The notes under the pieces were generated by a model. The model had not been told where the DNA came from. It was given only the letters and a program-made list of their open reading frames with translations, and searched no databases. A DNA stretch of 64,000 nt, from NCBI GenBank assembly GCA_025331435.1, contig JAIWNI010000094.1, forward strand, positions 1 to 64,000, read 5' to 3'. Shown here in pieces: positions 56,682 to 64,000 of this stretch. Source of the stretch: Choanephora cucurbitarum. Lineage: Eukaryota > Mucoromycota > Mucoromycetes > Mucorales > Choanephoraceae. How positions within the stretch are numbered: the first letter of the stretch is position 1; each line of letters opens with the position of its first letter. Position numbers and translations under genes: made by a program.

Positions 56682-57467
56682 TTATTGAAAAGTCTTCTTG
56701 AAGCTAGGACGAGCTTGAATACGTTCATAATAAGCCTTCAAGGTAGGACGATTGGCAAAGACTTCTTCAGGCTTACGAACCAACAAGAGACGATGAAGAT
56801 AAGGAGTCAAATGGATATCGGCCACAGTATATTCACCCAAGAGATAATCACCACCCGATTGCTTCAAATGAGCTTCCAATTCATCCAAGAATCTGGAACC
56901 AGCTTCCCACAATTGCTTGTTCTTACCAAACATAGGTTCAGGATCGGCACTGGTATAGAAAGCCAACAATCCCTTGGTCTCCTGAATGTTCTTTTCATAC
57001 AATTGCTTGTGTTCAGGTGCTTGTGTGGCATAGGTCTCCCAACCCTTGATACGGTTTTCCAAGAAGGACACAATTTGATCTTTCTTGGCCTTGAGTTCGT
57101 CAGGGTGGCCTGAGGTAAAGAAGAGAGGGTTACCGACATCGGCTTCACCGTGCATCTTTTGGATCAAACGATCAATCTCGGCTTGCTTTTCAGCAGGGTA
57201 TAAGTGTCCACCTGTCAATTTGTCAAAGTATTCGACAACTGACTTGGTGTCGTCAAGGAAACGCTTGCTGCCGTGTTCATTGATTTCTAAGGCAGGTACA
57301 GTGTGGTTAGGGTTGACCTTGAGGAATTCAGGAGAGAAGTTTTCGGCTTTGGAGAGGTCGACTTCGGTTTGTTTGACATCAGGTACGTTGAGTTCATTGA
57401 CAGCTAAACGAGCAGCAGCGGCCCAGAGAGATAACTTGAAGGTATATAATTGAAGTTGAGCAGACAT
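56682..57467 (-). CDS. Glutathione S-transferase, 261 residues, single exon
   Basis: Cytosolic glutathione-conjugating enzyme. Start ATG 57,467 gives MSAQLQLYTFKLSLWAAAAR. An upstream in-frame extension to 57,563 exists but contains the likely promoter and is not favoured. The N-terminal thioredoxin fold shows the cis-Pro segment NPNHTVPALE and the glutathione-binding DDTKSVVEYFDKL. The C-terminal helical domain includes FLDELEAHLKQSGGDYLLGE, YTVADIHLTPYLHRL (the conserved N-capping Asp of helix 6) and YYERIQARPSFKKTF at the end. The catalytic residue is probably Ser in the KLSLW segment, though this is not certain. Length is slightly above the typical 200-230 because of an insertion of about 40 residues around 110-150. 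No intron is present, which is unusual among its neighbours. Confidence 0.88.
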   Translation of the reverse strand: MSAQLQLYTFKLSLWAAAARLAVNELNVPDVKQTEVDLSKAENFSPEFLKVNPNHTVPALEINEHGSKRFLDDTKSVVEYFDKLTGGHLYPAEKQAEIDRLIQKMHGEADVGNPLFFTSGHPDELKAKKDQIVSFLENRIKGWETYATQAPEHKQLYEKNIQETKGLLAFYTSADPEPMFGKNKQLWEAGSRFLDELEAHLKQSGGDYLLGEYTVADIHLTPYLHRLLLVRKPEEVFANRPTLKAYYERIQARPSFKKTFQ

Positions 57468-58079
57468 TGTGTATAAACAAGAAAATGAAAAAAAAAGGTA
57501 TAAAAGTTCAAGAAAATTTCGCGCGTACTTATGTATATATATTAATTCAGTGAGGTAACACAAACATGAAACTCTTCGATGACAAATCCGAGCAATGATT
57601 GGATAAACACTTAAATAGGAAAGCCGCGTCTTGGTTTATGTAATGTTTTACACATTTTTACGGAAAATCTAATTTGTTTTTATAAAAGGTTATCATTTTA
57701 TGACTAATTGAAATAGCCACACGTCAGTTGAATGATTATGCTAGAAGAAAAAAAGAGAGATAGAAGGAGTTGTGTAATTTGGTGCTTGCACAAAGTTGTT
57801 TAATTCCTTCTTTACTGCTATTTTTTCTTGAGAACAATCAGTCTCAACAATTGCGTGATTCTTGTAAACAAAACATTCTATTATTTTCTCTCATAACCAG
57901 AGATGAGCTAGTTTTAGCCCCCTTTGGCTTGCTTTCAACCTAGAATGCATATTAGCTTACAAAAATTACACTATCCAACATTTTGACTAGATCTCCTTTT
58001 CAATTTTCTCGTACCTTTCCCCTTTTTTTTAATGCTGCTCTCCAATATTATTAATACTTGCTATTCAATAAAAATGTCC
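57468..58079. other. GST promoter region and intergenic DNA
   Basis: Minus-strand TATA-like words (TTTATA and ATATATACATA, about 57,495-57,541) lie upstream of the GST start. Otherwise nothing is recognised. Confidence 0.4.
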
Positions 58080-58402
58080 TCTGTCGTAAGAGGTGGCTGA
58101 TAATTCAATTGTCTAATGGAAGGGTATTTGTCAGTCAATTCTTTATGTGCCTCGTCTGACAGAACTTCATTGTTGAACAAGTCTCTGTCAACTGCAAATG
58201 GATCCTAGACCAAAAGATTCCAGAGTCCAATCGAAGCGAGGACGCATACCAAAAGGATGAAAATGGCTTTGAAGTTCGTCCACAGGATTCGATGTGGCTG
58301 CTGCTTGTGCCTGATATTACTGCTGCTGCTATTCAATCAATTGCCTGAGCATGTTTTGAGTTTCGGCTAATTGCTAACGTATTTCGTCGTCTGGAGTCAT
58401 TT
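58080..58402 (-). pseudogene. Remnant of an element ORF (gag-like ORF of DIRS-type elements?)
   Basis: The minus strand begins MTPDDEIR and continues QLAETQNMLRQLIE, a Gln-rich stretch, then NPVDELQSHFHPFGMRPRFD. It is closed by a shifted frame with LFNNEVLSDEAHKELTDKYP and LNYQPPL. Stops replace Gln at three sites (TAG, TAG and TAA). The pattern recalls a structural protein that accompanies mucoralean DIRS-like elements; this identification is from memory and weak. Confidence 0.4.
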
Positions 58403-60322
58403 TGAAACTTTTTGAAATTCTAAAATCAAAGTGGTAATGACCAGGCAAGCGAAAAAGAAGATTGAAATTACAATGATAGAATTTTATTATTTTTTGCTGA
58501 CATTAAAATAAGCACATATTACACAGTATGCGTGGTCTCTACAAATTCTGAGAGAACTTGTTTCGACACTCAGAATTTATTTGTTATAAGCAAGTCTTTT
58601 TCAGGGTCTTTTATGTTGTTTAGTAAAATACGAAGACTGATTTAAATAAGCAACACTCATATCAAATATGAATTCACCTAAATTTAGGTATTTATCGATA
58701 TAGCTTCTGATTGTACTGCTTTCGATTTTCGAAGTAGCCAGTCTACAGAATAAGAAGAGCTTAGTAACACCCTAATAAGGAAATGCTTGAGTTCAGTTTA
58801 CTGTAGTCCTGTTGAACGCTTGATGCCAGCAAGTAAAGTGGTGATCAAGATGGCATCAAAAGTATAGTGAATTAGTTTGGTCATCTTGGAAAAAAAAAGT
58901 GTAGTAAAATAGAAAAATAAGATGGAAAACAACGGAATCTCAAAAATGCATCAAAATAAAAGTGTGAATCTTCAAATTATCTATATGTTTGAGTAAGATT
59001 ATACGCGTTTAGAAAAAAACTATATGATTAATGATAAGGTCAAAATAGTCTCAAGTAGAGTTCCTTTCTGTGAAGAGTGCTTGTGGCGCAAGTTCCTCCC
59101 TTTCTTTTCATTGTTGAGTAACTTTGCCCCAGTAAGTTAAAAGGGGGGGATTAGAAGCACTCTGAATCTATCGGAGCATGGTAAGGATATTATGTCTGCC
59201 TTGAAGTATAAGAATAAAGAGGGGTAAAAATATTCTTGTTGTTTCATACAAGAAAAAAGTGCATGCCCATGGTTGAGAACGACAGAAAAACACTGTATTT
59301 TAACCCTGAAAGTATCCGACTGATCTTGTGTAGCACCATCATACATTTGTTTGTTGTTAAATTTCCCCTATTTTTTTCTAGACAAAGCCTCTTCTTTGGT
59401 CTACATATCATTTATGCACTTGTAAGCATCAACCTGTCTTGCCTTTCTTTTTCTCTAAATAGGCCCGACTTGTCTTGAAAGGAGATGGGAGAGAAAAGTA
59501 TCGCTCAAAGGCAGACACAAAGAAAGAAAGGAAAGTGGTCTTGCCTTGATAATCTATTGATTGTTTAATGGACGCATATTTACCTTATTGTCTGCAAGAG
59601 TGTATATCAGACAAATCATCAAATTTTGCATAAAAAAGAAGAATGAATACTCTTTTGGGTTGCACAAAACCAATAGCCTATTTTCTTTTTCTTGCAGATC
59701 TCTGACCATGAAAGCAATAGTTATATTAGGATACTTTTTTGTTTTCAATGACGATCACTTGTTTACAAGCGCTATTATTTGCTGCTTTATTTCACCATGT
59801 TTAACCCAATAAATTTGTGATACATTCTTCATCAGTTACAGTCTAGATTAAGAAAGATGTTTAAAAAGCATTTAATGAATTGAATTTTATCAAAACAGAG
59901 AGACACTTTCTATCCCCTCTTTTATGTATTAAAATATAAGACGCATTTCTGTTCTCTCCCTAAAAAAAATAAGTTACAACCAGTTAAAGAGAAAAGAGAG
60001 GTTCTTTCTCTGTCTAAATAAAGAAAACTTAAAGGAGTTGGAAGTTAAAGATGTGTAAAAATAGCCAAATAGATCCCCCCTCTTCACTATAGATTTGATG
60101 GTATATTTCAAAAAAAAAAGGGGGAGCAAAAGAAGCATGAAAGAGCATATCGCCCTTTTATAATCGTTCTGTCTTTCTTTTTTCTTCCTTTCTTTTCATT
60201 ATTATTATTATAGCTTAACAAAAAAAAAGAGAGAGAGCGAAAAGAAAAAGCAGCAACTTCTTTTCCTTTTATTATATATAGATATACCAACACCTAATTA
60301 GACTTAACATAAAGAAGCGAAA
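58403..60322. other. Intergenic and promoter region of the chitin synthase gene
   Basis: AT-rich DNA with short frames only (for example 59,236-59,478 and 59,561-59,812), none recognisable. The last 200 bp contain CT-rich tracts and TATATATAGATATACC at about 60,274-60,289, a TATA-like region 34-49 bp before the ATG. Confidence 0.45.
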
Positions 60323-63300
60323 ATGCAGGACGATTCGCGTATCGATTTGACCTGTCTGTTGAATCCTTCTTCTCTTCAACCTCCCTCTGAAGACAGTATC
60401 GTCAATCTATTGGCCGCAAGATATAAACGAAATCAACCTTACACTCGCTTAGGCCATTCAACTCTGATTGTATTAAATCCTTATCAACCATTAGACATAC
60501 TGAATGATGCAACACTTCAATCTTATGCTGATAATGGCTATAGAAGTCTAGCAGAGAATAAGCCTTTTATGCAACCTCATATCTATGATTTAGCGGCCAG
60601 AGTTTATTTTCATATGCGTAGAACGGGTGAAGATCAAAGTGTTATTTTAAGGTAAATCAGAAGACGGAGAAAAAAAAAAGAGGAGTAGAGCGAGAGAGCG
60701 AGAGAGAGTGTGTATATATATGTGTGGTAGAAGGAGTTGAATAAAGGGGGGCATAAGAAAAAAAGAGACGAGAGGAGAGAGAAGAAAATAGAGTATTAGG
60801 AGTCGCAATCATATAGAAGAGGGCATTCGGTTGATTGGATACTAGAGATGAATGGATTTCACTCATTTTTCTGTAATAGTGGTATTACTGGCTCAGGAAA
60901 ATCAACTACTCGATCTCACCTACTGAATCAGATTTTATTGCTCTCGACGCATTCTAAAAAAGAAAGCAAACTTCAACAACAGATCAAAAGCTCACTTGTC
61001 ATTCTAGAGGCATTCGGTAACGCAAAGACAGTCCAGAACCTTTCTGCATCCAAATACGGCATTTTCCAAGAACTCCAGTTTTCCGAACGAGGCCGTATCC
61101 TCGGTGCAAAAACACTCACTTATGCATTCGATAAATCCAGAGTCACTTCAGCCCCTAAAGAAGAACGCTCCCTCAACGTTTTCTATTCATTATTGGCAGG
61201 CACCAGTGCAGAAGAACAGACGGCCCTGCATATCAATTTCCCTCCAGAGTCATTTCATTATCTCGCTCAGTCCAAGACAATCAAGACAGCCGAAGTCAAT
61301 GATGCTATTGCCTTTGCCGATCTCAAGAGTTCCCTTAAGACCTGTGGCTTCAAGGCCAAGACAGTCACTCAAATCTTTCAGTTGTTGGCAACCATCTTAC
61401 ATATCGGTAACCTTCAGTTTCAAGATGATTATGATGGCGCCAATAACATAGGTGGAGGTAATCAGGCACAAGAGGCGTGTTCGGTGCGGAATCGAGATGT
61501 GCTGGATTCAGTCGCCATCATGCTGGGTGTCTCGCCCACAAAGCTGGAACAGTCCTTGACCTACAAGTTACGGCTGATTCGAAAGGAACTCTGTACCATG
61601 TTTCTCAATACACAGGGCGCACTTGAACAGCGAGATGCACTCGCCAGAGCCCTCTATCACGTACTCTTTCTCTGGATTGTGGAGTCGATTAATACCAAGA
61701 TCTGTTACAACGATAGTGAGCCTGCTAACTTCATTGGTGTGCTTGATCAATTTGGATTTCAGAACTTCAAGACAAACGGCTTTGAGGAATTCTGTGTCAA
61801 TTTTGCCAATGAACGTGTGCAACAGTTTCTGATGGAGCATCAGCTGGATCCCTCCACAGGCTTAAATGCCATCATGGTATCAGACGGCCTTCCTTTTCCT
61901 CAACTGAGCTGGACAGACCATTTCGCCTGCCTCGATCTCTTGATCGGTAAAGAAGAAAACCAACCCCTCGGCGGTCTCGTCGGTCTCTTGGATCGTGATT
62001 GTGTCAAGTATCAATCAGGCGCCACCGATGCCACCAACGCCAACTTCTTAGCCAACGTTCAACGGGCTTATGGTACACACACTTCATTTGCCAAATCGGG
62101 CCACGCCTATGCGTTCGGCATCAACCATTTCTCAGGCGTCGTTCATTATACAGTCGAATCGTTTCTCGAAAAGAACCTGGATGATCTCTCGCCTGATTTC
62201 GTCAGTCTCTTAAGAGACAACAGCACCAACGCCTTCGTCTCGGGCCTGTTTGAAGGTACAGCCATGGCCACCGAATCGCATCCCAAAGACGATCGTACGA
62301 TTGTCAAGGCTCAGTTAACCAGCAAACCCACACGCGCTCCCTCTATGAAACGTACCCATAAGCGACGCAATCAGCCTCAGGAACAAGAAGAGCCTAAGCG
62401 ACCCAAGGAAGAAGACATGCAGGTGACGACCGTGGTCGATCAGCTCTATATGACCTTGCGTGATCTCTTCAGTACCATTGCCGAGACACGCATCTACAAC
62501 GTAATCCATATCCGACCGAACGATTCACAATCCCCCGATGCTCTGGATATCAAGAAAGTCAAGGGACAGTTGCGCGCCTTTCTGGTGCCCGAGTTGGTCG
62601 TGAGAGCCTCTGTTGGTTATGCAAATTACTATACGTTGGAAGAATTTGTGCTCCAGTACGAACATCTCGTCCGGTCCCTCAATGTGGATACATCTCGGCC
62701 TGTGTACGAACAAGTCCATCAAATAAGAACCATGATGCATTGGTCTAACGATCAAGCGTTTATTGGCAAAGAAATGATCTGGATGGCCTATGATACCTGG
62801 AAGGAACTGGAAGATGGGCTCCGTCTCTCGGAAAAGGCAGAACGTGAACGTCTCAAGAATGCCGATCCCAAACAAGCCCCCATGGAAAGTCAAGCTCAAA
62901 TGACAGCCAATGCCATGGGCTATCCTGAATACTATACAGATGCACATCTGATGCATGGTGCACAAGAAGACTATCCACATCATTTGAACCCTATGCATGT
63001 CTTTGAAGATACAGCTAGTTATTTAGAAAGTGAAGATGGTATCAAACGAGATATGGATGGAAGTCAATGGGGAGAAGAATCTGAATGGGGCATGAAAGGA
63101 TTATCTGAAGGGTAAGCTATTATAAAAAGACACCCTTTCTTTTTTTTTAAATATACATACTCATCTCTTCAATAGATTTGGTCCTAATATGGATATGAGC
63201 AAGATGGTAGAAGATTATCATACACCTCAACATGAATCGGTGGAAGAAGTACCCATTACTGCCGTACGTATCTGGTGGGTTCGATTTGTATGGCTGATGA

Positions 63301-64000
63301 CCTGGTGGATCCCCTCTCCCTTCTTGCGTTGGTTCGGTAAGATGAAGCGTGAAGATATCCAAATGGCATGGCGTGAAAAGGTCACTCTCTGTATTATAAT
63401 TTTCTTCTTTTCGGCCATCACGATCTTTGTCATTGTCGGTCTGGGCGAAGCCATCTGTCCAGGCACACGCGAGATGTATTCACCTGCCAACGTAGGTGCT
63501 CACAGTACACCCAGCGATATGTTTGTCAGTGTGCGTGGGTTAGTGTACGATATCACGAATTTTGCTAGAAATGCCCATGGGACCACGGCCGTGAGCGCTA
63601 CCAAGGATTCACTGGAACAGTTGGCTGGTCAAGATGTGTCTTATCTGGTCCCTCCTCCCTTGACCGTCGCCTGTCCACAGCTGGTCTCAACACCCACCGT
63701 CAGGATCATACCGAATGTCACTACTGCCATGGCTGGCTTTGTGCATTACTCAGGGGATCAGGTTGCAATCGTTGGTTCCAATAAACTTCAGTCGCCCGAA
63801 TGGTACTGGAACTATTTCTTACCGACCCTGAGTATCTACAAAAAGGGCAAGCTGGTAATCACCACCAAGCAACTGGCAGATGACTATAAAGGCTGGACCC
63901 GTCGTGCTCTGGCAATCCATGGTAAAGTGTACGACATTCATGATTATTTCTCCACGGCCGCCCTGTACGATGCAGGCATCCCTCCCAATCAACGAAGCTC
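60323..64000 (+). CDS. Chitin synthase with myosin motor-like head (class V/VII type), 5' part
   Basis: A plasma-membrane enzyme that polymerises chitin from UDP-GlcNAc, carrying an N-terminal myosin-like head. Start ATG 60,323, introns 60,652-60,879 (228 bp, long for this window) and 63,112-63,175, open to the window edge (about 1,128 codons). Residues about 1-620 are the myosin-like domain: STLIVLNPYQPLD, P-loop GITGSGKSTT, a switch I-like NLSASKYG, and switch II-like DQFGFQNFKTNGFEEFCVNF. A basic segment (KRTHKRRNQPQEQEEPKRPK) interrupts the lower part. Two hydrophobic segments follow (about 880-903 and 922-942) and then a cytochrome b5-like module (MFVSVRGLVYDITNFA, HGKVYDIHDYFS). The catalytic glycosyltransferase and DEK domains must lie beyond 64,000. 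All three motor nucleotide loops depart from myosin consensus, so motor activity may be weak or lost. Confidence 0.9.

Noticed and set aside
62525..62998. 157-residue minus-strand frame
   Set aside because: Antisense shadow of the chitin synthase motor region.

Overview
The window looks like a piece of a filamentous, early-diverging fungal genome, most likely a mucoralean (Mucoromycota) species. The evidence is short spliceosomal introns (about 45 to 73 bp, GT..AG) in nearly every host gene, AT-rich intergenic DNA full of homopolymers and microsatellites, a chitin synthase with a myosin-like head, a Mit1/CHD-type remodeller, and a fungal set of mobile elements (LINE, DIRS, Helitron, Tc1/mariner, gag, TnpB/Fanzor-like and DUF6729-like remnants). 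Assignment to Mucorales is an inference from gene content; no ribosomal marker is present.

Layout. Bases 1-7,240 are a graveyard of minus-strand element genes: a broken TnpB/Fanzor-like gene (376-2,771), a retrotransposon gag gene (2,834-4,932) and a DUF6729-type element gene (5,757-7,230). Bases 7,495-20,746 are one large inverted-repeat structure. Two arms of about 1.76 and 1.93 kb, nearly identical outside their repeats, flank 9.6 kb of low-complexity DNA that holds one credible small gene for a secreted peptide (15,815-16,075). Bases 20,747-26,272 are mostly gene-poor, with one two-exon small gene (24,119-24,524) and an old LINE tail. A fresh, intact LINE (26,286-31,610) lies inside that older element, with a 13-bp target-site duplication and a poly(A) tail. 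An initiator tRNA-Met follows at 32,055. Bases 32,128-36,869 hold a broken PD-(D/E)XK-like gene and a Tc1/mariner scrap.

Bases 36,870-45,683 form a compact block of five co-oriented minus-strand housekeeping genes: an RPAP3-like R2TP cofactor, GDP-mannose pyrophosphorylase, a DUF7137 surface protein, a cytosolic peptide:N-glycanase fused to an L-type lectin-like domain, and an ADCK1/Mcp2-type ABC1 kinase. A second element cluster follows (Tc1/mariner, DIRS RT-RNase H, Helitron Rep-helicase; 45,960-51,246). Then come a Mit1-like chromatin remodeller on plus (51,795-56,318), a glutathione S-transferase on minus (56,682-57,467), another element scrap, and the 5' two-thirds of a myosin-motor chitin synthase that runs off the right edge.

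Functional links. Three of the host genes touch glycan biology: GDP-mannose supply feeds N-glycosylation and mannan, the peptide:N-glycanase removes N-glycans from misfolded glycoproteins, and chitin synthase builds the wall. They are not an operon, and I read their proximity as ordinary gene density. Many of the dead elements carry in-frame stops that look like C-to-T or G-to-A changes from Gln, Arg or Trp codons. Exon-intron models were built by eye from splice signals, reading frame and family motifs; no transcript data were available.
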